From assembly GCF_016862795.1 (NCBI RefSeq), contig NZ_BONQ01000077.1:171824-235823 (forward strand): 64,000 bases of DNA. Direction: 5' to 3'. Shown piece by piece: positions 17,274 to 24,621 of the stretch. Positions within the stretch are counted from its first letter, which is position 1. The number at the start of each line of letters is the position of its first letter. The stretch is from Dactylosporangium siamense. Its GTDB lineage: Bacteria > Actinomycetota > Actinomycetes > Mycobacteriales > Micromonosporaceae. The notes beneath the pieces were generated by a model. It made no database searches and was not told the origin of the DNA. It worked only from the letters and a program-made list of their open reading frames with translations. Position numbers and translations under genes: made by a program.

Positions 17274-17792
17274 GGGAAGTGACCCTTCTTGGTGCGTTGA
17301 CCGGATCAGCGGTGACGGCACGGGTCTGAAGGCCGTGCGGAAGGGGTTACGTCACCGTGCCAGGCAGGCGCGTCGCGCTCTGTGCCGGCGCCGGTCGGGA
17401 ATCGCTCTCGACACCCGTTGTTTGAGTGCCGGTGCAAGACCTGCGAGGTCAGCCAGGGGGCCGATCCGCCGCTGCTGGACGGGGGCCCGAAATCGTCCGT
17501 TCGGACGAGGCAACCGAGGCCGACTGTACTAGATCGATGCGCCCTGCGCGAGATGAGCGCTCCCACGAAGTTGAAGAGGCTTCGTTCTATCACTGACCGT
17601 GGAGGCGATCGATACGCTGTGTATGTGCAAGGAATGGTTGTGCATTTCGATTCGGTAGTCGATCGGGTCCGTATGCCGATACCGGGGCTGCGTTTTTGCA
17701 GCGCGCAAGCTACCGTCTCACCCGTGGCGTGCACCTGATTCAACATTGATCCGTGAGGTGCGGATCGGGGTGTCGTCGCTAAGGAGTTACAC
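17274..17792. other. 519-base divergent intergenic region between the sigma factor and cold-shock genes
   Basis: The stretch has visibly lower GC and more A/T runs than its neighbours. A reverse-strand frame (17306-17821) stays open but has no actinobacterial codon bias and no recognisable product, so no gene is called. It must hold both promoters and a long 5' leader for one or both genes. No canonical -35/-10 pair could be fixed with confidence. Confidence 0.6.
17703..17716 (+). promoter_or_regulatory. Candidate -10 region upstream of the cold-shock gene
   Basis: GCGCAAGCTACCGT contains TACCGT as a possible -10. Thirteen of its fourteen bases recur at 35808-35821 upstream of the lectin gene. 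A start here would give the cold-shock mRNA a ~70-base leader. Confidence 0.35.
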
Positions 17793-17996
17793 GTGGCATC
17801 AGGCACGGTGAAGTGGTTCAACTCGGAGAAGGGCTACGGCTTCATCTCGCAGGACAACGGTGGTCCCGATGTGTTCGCGCACTACTCGGCGATCCAGGCC
17901 ACCGGCTACCGCGAGCTGACCGAGGGTCAGAAGGTCGAGTTCGAGATCACTCAGGGCCAGAAGGGTCCTCAGGCCGACAACATCCGTCCGGTCTGA
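17793..17996 (+). CDS. cspA: Cold-shock domain protein (CspA family)
   Basis: A 67-residue single OB-fold protein that binds single-stranded RNA or DNA. The family signature is intact: [17 protein letters not shown] carries RNP1 (KGYGFI) and DVFAHYSAI carries RNP2. It begins at a GTG (17793) preceded by AAGGAG six bases upstream and ends in NIRPV as usual for actinobacterial CspA. A strong terminator follows, so it is probably monocistronic. Proximity to the sigma factor suggests, but does not show, shared stress control. The symbol reflects family membership only. Confidence 0.95.
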   Translation: MASGTVKWFNSEKGYGFISQDNGGPDVFAHYSAIQATGYRELTEGQKVEFEITQGQKGPQADNIRPV

Positions 17997-18045
17997 CACA
18001 CCCTTAGTCGTAGGCCGAGACCCGCTTCACGGCCGAAGGAGTAGC

Positions 18046-18077
18046 AAGCCCCCGTCCGGAGCTTCCGGCGGGGGCTT
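18046..18077 (+). terminator. Intrinsic terminator after the cold-shock gene
   Basis: AAGCCCCCG pairs with CGGGGGCTT, extended by CCGG/CCGG across a one-base bulge, with loop AGCTT and T residues after the stem. It lies 50 bases after the cspA stop. Confidence 0.85.
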
Positions 18078-18110
18078 TGCGGTTCAGGGGCTTCGCGGTA
18101 CCGAGGCGGG

Positions 18111-18152
18111 CTCTTGGCTCTTGGCTCTTGGCTCTTGGTTGTTGGCTCTTGG
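18111..18152. repeat. Six 7-base tandem repeats
   Basis: CTCTTGG four times, TTGTTGG once, CTCTTGG once. It sits between the cspA terminator and the end of the reverse-strand small gene at 18156. Confidence 0.8.
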
Positions 18153-18155
18153 CGC

Positions 18156-18431
18156 TCAGGCCAGTGCGGCCGGGCGGGCGAAGACCTCGGGCGTGCACGA
18201 CTGGGCGTAGGCGTGCCGGATCATCCGCAACGCCCAGTTCATCCGCGTCGACGCCGTCTCCGGGTGATCACCGAACTCGGTCGCGACCCGCGCGACGCAG
18301 CCCTGGACGCCCATCCGGCGCAGCGTGATGGTCACCGCGGCGCGAACATCGGCGTCCTCGGCGCCCTGCGACATCTGCAACGTGGAGGCGAAGAGTGCTT
18401 CGGCGCGGACCGCCTCGAATGTTGACTCCAT
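18156..18431 (-). CDS. Small helical protein, paralogue of the gene at 19222
   Basis: A 91-residue protein starting with ATG at 18431, eight bases after AGGAGG. It begins MESTFEAVRAEALFAS, continues with VRAAVTITLRRMGVQGCVARVATEFGDHPE and ends in a helical segment around MNWALRMI. Roughly half its residues match the product of 19222-19485, including VRAEALFAS, the LRR-G-GC-ARVA core and the E-P-A-RM-WAL helix. No characterised family is recognised. The two copies bracket the STAS/RsbW-like pair, so a role in the same stress regulation (for example as small partner proteins) is a reasonable guess only. Confidence 0.75.
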   Translation of the reverse strand: MESTFEAVRAEALFASTLQMSQGAEDADVRAAVTITLRRMGVQGCVARVATEFGDHPETASTRMNWALRMIRHAYAQSCTPEVFARPAALA

Positions 18432-18512
18432 GGTGTTGACCTCCTGCTCGCTGCTCCCTGCTGTGTTCCAGCTAACTCCTGGCCAGGTGCCGAGGTGATG
18501 ACTGTTCGGTTG

Positions 18513-18824
18513 CTAAACGGTTAGCCCGAACGTTTCGAGCAGGCCGGTGAGTTGCAGCAGCCGGTGCACGGCAGGGCTGGTGCCGGTGATGCGCAGGTCG
18601 CCGCCCACGTCCGCCTGGGCGGCGACGAGCACCTGAATGCCGGTCGAGTCCATGAAGGGCACGCCGGAGAGGTCGAGATCGACCCGCGAGGGCGCGTACG
18701 CATGGATGGCGTCGCGCAGCGCCTCGATGAGGGTGGGGGCGCTCGTCATGTCGAGTTCGCCGGTGGCGGTCACGGTCACCGTGCCGTCGCCGGTGGGGGA
18801 GGCCATCGCGGCGAATGCGGTCAC
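18513..18824 (-). CDS. STAS-domain anti-sigma factor antagonist
   Basis: A 103-residue RsbV/SpoIIAA-type protein. The domain runs from about residue 14 to the end: VTVTATGELDMTSAPTLIEAL, then VDLDLSGVPFMDSTGIQVL with Ser60 as the predicted phosphorylation site, and a final amphipathic helix LLETFGLTV. Unphosphorylated antagonists bind anti-sigma kinases and release the sigma factor. Its GTG start overlaps the stop of the RsbW-like gene (GTGA, 18821-18824), so the two are co-translated with the kinase-like gene first. The cognate sigma factor may be the one at 16389; that is inference. Confidence 0.9.
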   Translation of the reverse strand: MTAFAAMASPTGDGTVTVTATGELDMTSAPTLIEALRDAIHAYAPSRVDLDLSGVPFMDSTGIQVLVAAQADVGGDLRITGTSPAVHRLLQLTGLLETFGLTV

Positions 18825-19177
18825 AGGTGCTTCACCACTCTCAGCAGCAGGCCGTCGCCGCCGACATCGATCGTGTCGGCAAGAGACGAGACGACCTGGA
18901 GGGAGGGTTCCGAGGGCAGGAGTGCGTCAGGAGCATCCGGCGGCGACGTGACTTCGATCACGCAGGCCTTCTCATCGACCGTAGCGCGGACCTGGTAGGC
19001 GACGCCTACCCGAACATGGGTGATCACGTTGGCCCACGTCTCCGAGACGATCAGGCCGATGTCGGTGCGTATCTGCTCGTCGACGCCGAGGCCGGCGAGT
19101 GCGCCGTCCAGGACGTGCCTGAGGGTGTTCATGCGATCGAGATCGCGCGGCAGGTCGACGGTCAGGCGCAGGTCCAC
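18821..19177 (-). CDS. RsbW-like anti-sigma regulatory factor (GHKL fold) with degenerate ATP site
   Basis: 118 residues, GTG start at 19177. The N-box helix LIVSETWANVITHV is recognisable (Glu46, Asn50), and the spacing to the end fits HATPase_c_2 anti-sigma factors. However, the usual D-x-G-x-G segment is replaced by EVTSPPDAPD and the GRGL stretch by PSLQVV, so ATP binding or kinase activity may be lost. It could still bind the STAS protein or a sigma factor. Coupling to the STAS gene by a four-base overlap supports a partner-switch role. A TAAAAC sequence seven bases before the start hints at a leaderless message. Confidence 0.8.
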   Translation of the reverse strand: MDLRLTVDLPRDLDRMNTLRHVLDGALAGLGVDEQIRTDIGLIVSETWANVITHVRVGVAYQVRATVDEKACVIEVTSPPDAPDALLPSEPSLQVVSSLADTIDVGGDGLLLRVVKHL

Positions 19178-19221
19178 ATCTGCTGTTTTACCGAGTCCGC
19201 GAGATCGAAACGCTTCGCAGG

Positions 19222-19485
19222 TCAGCCCGCGTAGGCGAACTCTCGGGCGGCGAGCTCCTGGTAGGCAGCGTTGATCATGGCAAGGGCCCAGCTCATGCGG
19301 GCGGCGGCCGGTTCGGGGTACTCGCCGAACTCGCCGGCGACCCGCGCCGCGCAGCCCTTGATGCCGAAGCGGCGCAGCGTCGAGGTGACGGCGGCACGGA
19401 CCTGCACCGGCGACGGCGCCTGCGAGGCCTGCAGCGCGGAGGCGAAGAGGGCTTCGGCGCGGACGGTGTCGAACGTGCTGTTCAT
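19222..19485 (-). CDS. Small helical protein, paralogue of the gene at 18156
   Basis: 87 residues, ATG start at 19485 a few bases after GGGG. The sequence MNSTFDTVRAEALFASALQ, VRAAVTSTLRRFGIKGCAARVAGEFGEYPE and MSWALAMI parallels the 18156 gene over most of its length, with a divergent C-terminus ending EFAYAG. Both are predicted all-helical and lack signal peptides or membrane segments. It lies 44 bases upstream of the RsbW-like gene and could be the first gene of a four-gene unit. No known domain recognised. Confidence 0.75.
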   Translation of the reverse strand: MNSTFDTVRAEALFASALQASQAPSPVQVRAAVTSTLRRFGIKGCAARVAGEFGEYPEPAAARMSWALAMINAAYQELAAREFAYAG

Positions 19486-19786
19486 GTCAACCCCCTGGCT
19501 GGTGTGCTTCCTGACACCAATCAGAGTTCCGCCGGGTTGGTGCGGGTTGGTCCGCCGCCTGGTTGCCGGAAGGTAGCGTGTCGACTACGGACAGATACTT
19601 GCCCTGGGCGGCTGGACGAGCTACGGTCAAGCCAGTCCCGCGGAAGTCGGCAGTCTGTCGCCCGGGGACCACCTTTCTCAAACGCGTGTCAACGCCCTCT
19701 CGCAGGAAGCCGTAAGTCACACGCGTTTCGGCCAGTGTTCTCAGGGACACAAGCCATCTCACACGCCAGTCCCGAGGAGGACGCCC
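19486..19786. other. 301-base divergent intergenic region upstream of rho
   Basis: No credible gene is seen. The region must hold the rho promoter and that of the reverse-strand unit. A TACGGT hexamer lies at 19622-19627, which would give the rho message a leader of about 150 bases; long leaders are common for autoregulated rho genes. The rho ribosome site GAGGAGG is at the right end. Confidence 0.5.
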
Positions 19787-21007
19787 ATGGCCCCAACCGA
19801 AGTGTTGGATCGTAACGCCAAGCAGAACCACCCGGCGAAGCCTCGCCGCACCAGATCCCCGCAGCGCAACCGGGACCACAGCCGCCCCGGTAACCAGCCT
19901 CAGCCCCCGGAGTCGGGCGAGGCCCGGGACGTCTCCGGCATCGCCGACGTCTTCCGCGACAAGATGGTCCTCCGGGTCGACAGCTACAGCCCGGGCCCCG
20001 ACGACGTCGCGATCCCCGCCGCCATGGTCCGGCGCTACGGGCTGCGCCACGGCGACGCCATCACCGGCAGCGCCAACGGTGCGACGCTCACCCGCCTGGA
20101 CACGGTGCACGGCAACGACCCCGAGTGGGCCCGCAGCCGGCCCGAGTTCAGCAAGCTGACCGCCCTGTTCCCGCAGGAGCGACTGCGCCTGGAGACCGGG
20201 CCGCGGCAGCTCACCAACCGGCTCATCGACCTGGTCATGCCGATCGGCAAGGGCCAGCGCGCGCTCATCGTGTCGCCGCCGAAGGCCGGCAAGACGATGG
20301 TGATCCAGTCGATCGCCAACGCGATCGCGAAGAACAACCCCGAGGTCCACATCATGGTCCTGCTGATCGACGAGCGGCCCGAAGAGGTCACCGACATGCA
20401 GCGGTCCATCCAGGGTGAGGTCATCGCCTCGACGTTCGACCGGCCGCCGTCGGAGCACACCGGCATCGCGGAGCTCGCCATCGAGCGGGCCAAGCGGCTC
20501 GTCGAGCTGGGCCACGACGTGGTCCTCCTGCTCGACTCGATCACCCGGCTCGGCCGGGCGTACAACAACTCGGCGCCCGCCTCCGGCCGCATCCTCACCG
20601 GTGGCATCGACGCCAACGCGCTCTACCCGCCGAAGCGCCTGCTCGGCGCCGCCCGCAACATCGAGAACGGCGGCTCGCTCACCATCATCGCCTCGGCACT
20701 GGTGGAGACCGGCTCGACCGGTGACACGGTCATCTTCGAGGAGTTCAAGGGCACCGGCAACGCGGAGCTCAAGCTCGACCGCAAGCTCGCCGACCGGCGG
20801 GTCTTCCCCGCGATCGACATCGACGCGTCCAGCACCCGCCGCGACGACGTCATCCTGCACCCCGACGAGCTGCTCGCCGTCTCCCGCCTCCGCAAGGCGC
20901 TGTCGGCCAGCAACCAGTCGGCGACCGAGCAGCTGCTGGACCGGCTGTCGAAGACCCAGTCCAACGCCGAGTTCCTGACCCTCCTCCTGCGCGGCAACGC
21001 CAGCTGA
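19787..21007 (+). CDS. rho: Short-form transcription termination factor Rho
   Basis: 406 residues with ATG start behind GAGGAGG. The C-terminal hexameric RecA-like motor is intact: Walker A PPKAGKT (about 164-170), VLLIDERPEEVTDM, VVLLLDSITRLGRAYN and the Q/R-loop region IENGGSLTIIASALVETGS. The N-terminal Rho_N domain and the long charged insertion typical of the main actinobacterial Rho are absent; only a ~45-residue basic tail precedes the OB fold. In that fold the usual GFGFLR-type RNP1 is DKMVLRV, so primary RNA contacts differ. This is likely a second, specialised Rho paralogue, with the housekeeping gene elsewhere. Confidence 0.9.
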   Translation: MAPTEVLDRNAKQNHPAKPRRTRSPQRNRDHSRPGNQPQPPESGEARDVSGIADVFRDKMVLRVDSYSPGPDDVAIPAAMVRRYGLRHGDAITGSANGATLTRLDTVHGNDPEWARSRPEFSKLTALFPQERLRLETGPRQLTNRLIDLVMPIGKGQRALIVSPPKAGKTMVIQSIANAIAKNNPEVHIMVLLIDERPEEVTDMQRSIQGEVIASTFDRPPSEHTGIAELAIERAKRLVELGHDVVLLLDSITRLGRAYNNSAPASGRILTGGIDANALYPPKRLLGAARNIENGGSLTIIASALVETGSTGDTVIFEEFKGTGNAELKLDRKLADRRVFPAIDIDASSTRRDDVILHPDELLAVSRLRKALSASNQSATEQLLDRLSKTQSNAEFLTLLLRGNAS

Positions 21008-21669
21008 GCCGCCACCACGGAAGGTGACGGCACGCCTACGATTTAGAGATCAATTTCTTGGCGTAGGGTACGGTGCTGAAAGCGGAAGCCGTTCACCGGT
21101 CAACGCCGACGGCCTCACGCAACGCCGATGGGTCGTTTCGGTGTCGACGAGCGGTTCGACGCCGGCGGAGCGCTCGGCCGCGCAGCGGGAGCGAGCTTCG
21201 CTTCGCGGAGCGCGTTTCGTGCGCGCGGTCAGCGGGAGCGGGCCTCGGTAGGAACGGTTCGTGCACGCGTCCCCGACGGGGGCGGTGACGAACGTCGGCG
21301 GGATGCCACCGGCACCCCGGGACACGCCTGCCGCACCGCCGACACCAAAGCCACCCGCGGCTCAGTGAGAGCGGGAGCGGGCCTCGCAGGACGGGGTTCG
21401 CGCATGCGGCTCGTGGCGGGAGTGGGCCTCGCCTGAGCGGCCTCGGGGGAGCAGGCTTCGCGAGTGGCTTCGCCTGTTCGGTTCCATGCGAGCCTGCGGG
21501 TTTCACGCGAGCGGCCCCGCGGCACGCCCCGCAGGGTGCGCACGGTGCCCTGCTGGCCCTGCCCCGAGCAGCGTCGGCCCGAGCACGCCGGTGACGTAGT
21601 CGCTGCCGGCGCCGGCCTGATGGGCCTCGCACGAGCGGGTTTGGTGGGAGTGGGATTCGCCGGGGTGGC
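21008..21669. other. 662-base gap after rho with degenerate direct repeats and no credible gene
   Basis: Frames are open on both strands but read as arginine/proline/alanine-rich low-complexity sequence with no start-proximal ribosome site. The left end has an AT-richer patch (TTTAGAGATCAATTTCTTGG) followed by TACGGT at 21069-21074, a promoter-like combination with no gene behind it. The rest is made of GCGGGAGCGGGCCTCG-like repeats. No intrinsic terminator for rho was seen. Confidence 0.55.
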
Positions 21670-21690
21670 TCAGCGGGAGCGGGCCCCGGG
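21183..21690. repeat. Five dispersed copies of an AGCGGGAGCGGGCCTCG-like motif
   Basis: Copies begin near 21185, 21231, 21370, 21416 and 21672, spaced irregularly. The second and third are identical over 17 bases; the others differ at one to three positions. The last overlaps the 3' end of the gene at 21670 and encodes its terminal PGARSR. Confidence 0.7.
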
Positions 21691-22539
21691 CGTCAGGCGC
21701 ACCAGGGCCTCGTCTGCGGACAGGACGCCGAGTGCTGAGGCATACGCCATCTCCCGGCCCCACGACGCGACATCCGCGGGGGCGAGATCGGCCACGCCCT
21801 CGAGCGTCGTCAGGTGCTCGCGCAGCGCCAGCCAGCTCTCCGTCGCGGCCACGCCTTCCTGGGTGGTCTGGTCGGCCCAGCCGAAGTCGACCAGGAAATA
21901 CTGCGCCAGGTAGATCGCGCCGGTGCCGATGAGCGCGCCGGTGACCTGGTCCGGGACCTTGGCGCTGAGTTCGCTGTCCACCCACCACCAGGTCACGAAC
22001 ATCAGCAACGACGGCACGATCGCACCGAGCAGCAGGGCGCGCCGGGTCGTTGCGGACAGGCGCGGCCGGGAGAGGCCACGGGTGCGTGCCTCCTCCACCA
22101 CGGCCCGGTAGAACGTGCGCCGCCACCTGCGTGCCTCGGTCCAGCTGTCGAAGGCGAGCCGGGTCAGCGAGGTCTCCCCGTTGATCGACAAGCGGTGCAC
22201 GCGGTCCAGGATCTGCTGCTCGTACGGCGTAAGGCTGCGGCCGTCGCCCTTGCGCAGGCGGGCCGTCGTCTGGGCCGGCTCGTCGCCGGTCTCCCGCAGC
22301 TCCAGGAACCCACGGGCGGCCAGGTCCAGCAGGGTGCTGTCGATCGCGTCCTCGTCGGAGCGCCACCGGTTGACCATCAGGCTGACCACCGCCGGCGGCT
22401 CCTGGCCGGGCAGGTCGGTGCGGGTCGGCCCAGGCTCGGGCAGGCGGGGACGGGAGCGCCACAGGCTCACCGCCACCGCGACGACCCAGGCAGTCAGCGT
22501 GATGGGCACGCTGAACTCAAGGTACGGAGGCCAGTCCAC
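21670..22539 (-). CDS. DUF2207-like membrane protein lacking the usual N-terminal ectodomain
   Basis: About 289 residues. Of two GTGs, 22539 is preceded by GGAAGG at six bases and is preferred to 22554. One helix near the N-terminus (about 7-28) is followed by a cytoplasmic stretch with PPAVVSLMVNRWRSDEDAID and TLLDLAARGFLEL, which resembles the C-terminal half of DUF2207 proteins, then two central helices and a C-terminal GREMAYASALGVLS. DUF2207 proteins normally carry a ~200-residue extracellular region first; it is missing here. Function unknown. Confidence 0.65.
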   Translation of the reverse strand: MDWPPYLEFSVPITLTAWVVAVAVSLWRSRPRLPEPGPTRTDLPGQEPPAVVSLMVNRWRSDEDAIDSTLLDLAARGFLELRETGDEPAQTTARLRKGDGRSLTPYEQQILDRVHRLSINGETSLTRLAFDSWTEARRWRRTFYRAVVEEARTRGLSRPRLSATTRRALLLGAIVPSLLMFVTWWWVDSELSAKVPDQVTGALIGTGAIYLAQYFLVDFGWADQTTQEGVAATESWLALREHLTTLEGVADLAPADVASWGREMAYASALGVLSADEALVRLTPGARSR

Positions 22540-22578
22540 GACGGTCCTTCCCACGGGGGATGGGGAGACTTCGAGGAA

Positions 22579-23562
22579 TCACTCTAGCGGCTCCGCGACG
22601 ACCACCTTGCCAACCATATGTCCGCCTTCGACCATTTCGTGGGCCCGAGTGATGGTTGCGGCGTTGATAGGCGACAGTCGGGTGGTGAGCGTCGAGCGGA
22701 TCGCGCCGGCATCGACGAGGTCCGCGACCCGGTCCAGCAGGTCGTGCTGGACGATCATGTCCGGGGTCTGGAACAGCGGCCGGGTGAACATCAACTCCCA
22801 GTGGAAGCTGATGCTCTTCGCCTTGAGCGGCAACAGGTCCAGCCCTTCGGGCTCGTCGATCGCGGTGATCGCGCCACCCGGGCGGAGGATTTCGGCGAAC
22901 CGTTCGATGCGGCCCGCCGTGCTCGGCGAAAAGATGTAATCCACCCCTTCGGGGAGGTCGTGATGGTCCACGACGTCGTGCGCGCCGAGGTCCAGGGCCC
23001 ACTTGCGAGACTCGTCACGTGACGCGGAGCCGATTACGGTCAACCCCGTCAGCGCCCTCGCCAGCTGGATCACCATCGAGCCGACCCCACCGGCGGCGCC
23101 GAGCACCAGCAGTGTGCCGGTCGACCCGGCGTCCAGCCGGAACCGGTCGAACAGCGTCTCCCAGGCGGTGATCGTGGTCAGCGGCAGCGCCGCCGCGCCG
23201 GCGAAGTCCAGCGACCGCGGCTTGCGGCCCACGATCCGTTCGTCGACCAGGTGCAGCCGCGAGTTGGTGCCGGGGCGATCGATGCTGCCCGCGTAGTACA
23301 CCTCGTCGCCCGGCGTGAACAGGCTCACCTCACTGCCCACCGCGACGACCTCCCCGGCGGCGTCCCAACCGAGCACCTTGTCGCCGCCGCCCCGGCGAAC
23401 CTTGTGGTCCACCGGATTCACCGACACGGCCCGCACCCGGACCTGCAGGTCCCGCGGCCCCGGTGCGGGGATCGGCAACTCGACGTCTCGGAGGCCGTTC
23501 GACGTGCTGACAACAGAAGGCATGCTGACAACAGAAGGCATCATGCGAACGACGCTATCCAC
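22579..23562 (-). CDS. Zinc-type alcohol dehydrogenase/quinone oxidoreductase family protein
   Basis: A medium-chain reductase of about 327 residues. The GroES-like half shows VRVRAVSVNPVDHKVR and GWDAAGEVVAVGS; the Rossmann half has LVLGAAGGVGSMVIQLA for NADP(H). Structural and catalytic zinc cysteines are absent, as in the zinc-free quinone reductases. It is divergent from an HxlR regulator, the arrangement of QorR and qor2 in Corynebacterium, so it may reduce quinones or diamide-like electrophiles. The start is uncertain: GTG 23562 or ATG near 23544. An 18-base tandem duplication gives MPSVVS twice at the N-terminus. Confidence 0.85.
   Translation of the reverse strand: MDSVVRMMPSVVSMPSVVSTSNGLRDVELPIPAPGPRDLQVRVRAVSVNPVDHKVRRGGGDKVLGWDAAGEVVAVGSEVSLFTPGDEVYYAGSIDRPGTNSRLHLVDERIVGRKPRSLDFAGAAALPLTTITAWETLFDRFRLDAGSTGTLLVLGAAGGVGSMVIQLARALTGLTVIGSASRDESRKWALDLGAHDVVDHHDLPEGVDYIFSPSTAGRIERFAEILRPGGAITAIDEPEGLDLLPLKAKSISFHWELMFTRPLFQTPDMIVQHDLLDRVADLVDAGAIRSTLTTRLSPINAATITRAHEMVEGGHMVGKVVVAEPLE
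23505..23540. repeat. 18-base tandem duplication at the oxidoreductase start
   Basis: TGCTGACAACAGAAGGCA occurs twice head to tail. It inserts six residues in frame and gives the gene two spare ATG codons. Confidence 0.85.
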
Positions 23563-23572
23563 GACGCCCTAG

Positions 23573-23588
23573 TTACCCGCAAGGGTGA
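23573..23588. promoter_or_regulatory. Candidate HxlR operator in the divergent promoter
   Basis: TTACCCGCAAGGGTGA is an imperfect palindrome (TTACCC/GGGTGA around GCAA), midway between the two divergent starts, 11 bases from the oxidoreductase GTG and 27 from the regulator GTG. Confidence 0.4.
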
Positions 23589-23603
23589 TGACTTTCCATT
23601 GGG

Positions 23604-23609
23604 TACCGT
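23604..23609 (+). promoter_or_regulatory. Candidate -10 element for the HxlR gene
   Basis: TACCGT six bases before the GTG at 23616, with no ribosome site: a leaderless arrangement. Confidence 0.45.
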
Positions 23610-23615
23610 TGGGCC

Positions 23616-23951
23616 GTGCCCGACGACGTCTACGCGGCCTGTTGCCCGTGCCGCGACATGCTCGACCTGCTCGCCAACAAGTGGAGCGCACTCGCCCTCG
23701 GCGCCCTGGAGGACGGGCCGCGGCGCTTCGGCAGCCTGCGCACCCGCCTGGAGGGCATCAGCCCGAAGGTGTTGACCGTGACCTTGCGCAAGCTCGAGGA
23801 GCACGGGCTGGTCACCCGTGAGGTCTTCGCGGAGGTGCCGCTGCGGGTGGAATACGAGCTGACCCCCCTCGGCCGTGACGCCTGCGCACCGCTCGCCCAC
23901 CTCCGCACCTGGGTCGAGTCCAACATCCACCGCTTCCCGGCCGCAGCATGA
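23616..23951 (+). CDS. HxlR-family transcriptional regulator, QorR-like
   Basis: A 111-residue winged-helix regulator. CCPCRDMLDLLANKWSALAL opens the family domain, followed by the recognition helix region RFGSLRTRLEGISPKVLTVTLRKLEEHGLV and the wing VEYELTPLGR. Three cysteines near the N-terminus (CCPC) lie where HxlR redox sensors such as QorR, YodB and HypR carry their sensing thiol. Divergence from a quinone-oxidoreductase gene fits a thiol-stress repressor that loses DNA binding on oxidation. The start is GTG 23616 without a Shine-Dalgarno sequence. Its stop overlaps the methyltransferase ATG. Confidence 0.88.
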   Translation: MPDDVYAACCPCRDMLDLLANKWSALALGALEDGPRRFGSLRTRLEGISPKVLTVTLRKLEEHGLVTREVFAEVPLRVEYELTPLGRDACAPLAHLRTWVESNIHRFPAAA

Positions 23952-24520
23952 TCATCCCGCTGCTTCCGGAACTCACCCTGGACCTCGCCGACGAGGACGC
24001 CGGCCTGTTCGACGCGACCGGCGGGGAGTACCGCAGCGACGCGCCGCCGCCCTTCTGGTCCTTCGCGTGGCCGGGCGGCATGGCCCTGGGCCGGTTCCTG
24101 CTCGACCAGCCGCTGTTCGTGGCCGGTCGCAGCGTCATGGACCTGGGTGCGGGATCCGGGCTCGTCGGGATCGCGGCCGCCCGCGCCGGCGCGTGCACGG
24201 TCACCGCCGTCGACACCGACCCCGAGGCCCTCGCGGCCTGTGCCCGCAACGCGCGGGTCAACGGCGTGGACATCGTGACCTCGACGGTCCCGGTCGCGGC
24301 CGAGGTCATCGTCGCCGGCGACGTCTTCTACAGCGGCCCGGTCGCGGAGCGGGTGCTGGGCTTCCTGCGCCGCAGCGGTGCCGAGGTCCTCGTCGGCGAC
24401 CCGGGCCGCGGTTATCTGCCGACGCGGCTGTTCGAGGCTTTGGCGACGTACGAGGTCCCGGTCCGCGTGAAGCTCGAGGACCAGTGCACGATGCGCACCA
24501 CGATCTGGCGCCTGCGCTGA
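23948..24520 (+). CDS. Class I SAM-dependent methyltransferase, lysine-methylase/PrmA-like
   Basis: 190 residues, ATG start overlapping the regulator stop (ATGA). The SAM-binding motif I is VMDLGAGSGLVGIAAARAG; the acidic motif II is TAVDTDPEAL; PPPFWSFAWPGGMAL upstream is the conserved lead-in of the ETFB-lysine/nicotinamide N-methylase-like group. The catalytic segment AGDVFYSGPVAERVL follows. The target could be a protein lysine or a small molecule. It is the second gene of the HxlR unit, yet has no obvious link to redox control. Confidence 0.82.
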   Translation: MIIPLLPELTLDLADEDAGLFDATGGEYRSDAPPPFWSFAWPGGMALGRFLLDQPLFVAGRSVMDLGAGSGLVGIAAARAGACTVTAVDTDPEALAACARNARVNGVDIVTSTVPVAAEVIVAGDVFYSGPVAERVLGFLRRSGAEVLVGDPGRGYLPTRLFEALATYEVPVRVKLEDQCTMRTTIWRLR

Positions 24521-24527
24521 GTCCCCG

Positions 24528-24576
24528 TGATCCGGAAGACCTCGTGCAGCCAGGGTGCACGAGGTCTTCCGGATCA
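24528..24576. terminator. Perfect 21-bp hairpin at a convergent junction (repeat family copy 1)
   Basis: TGATCCGGAAGACCTCGTGCA pairs perfectly with its complement across a seven-base loop. It sits between the methyltransferase and tex ends and is probably a bidirectional terminator. Closely related hairpins occur at 58774 and, in shorter form, at 37781. Confidence 0.75.
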
Positions 24577-24621
24577 TGCGGGGCCCTGCACGGAGCGCGA
24601 GGCCTGCCGGATCACGCGGGG

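Noticed and set aside
17306..17821. Reverse-strand frame between sigma factor and cspA
   Set aside because: No codon bias, no ribosome site, and it runs into the start of cspA on the other strand.
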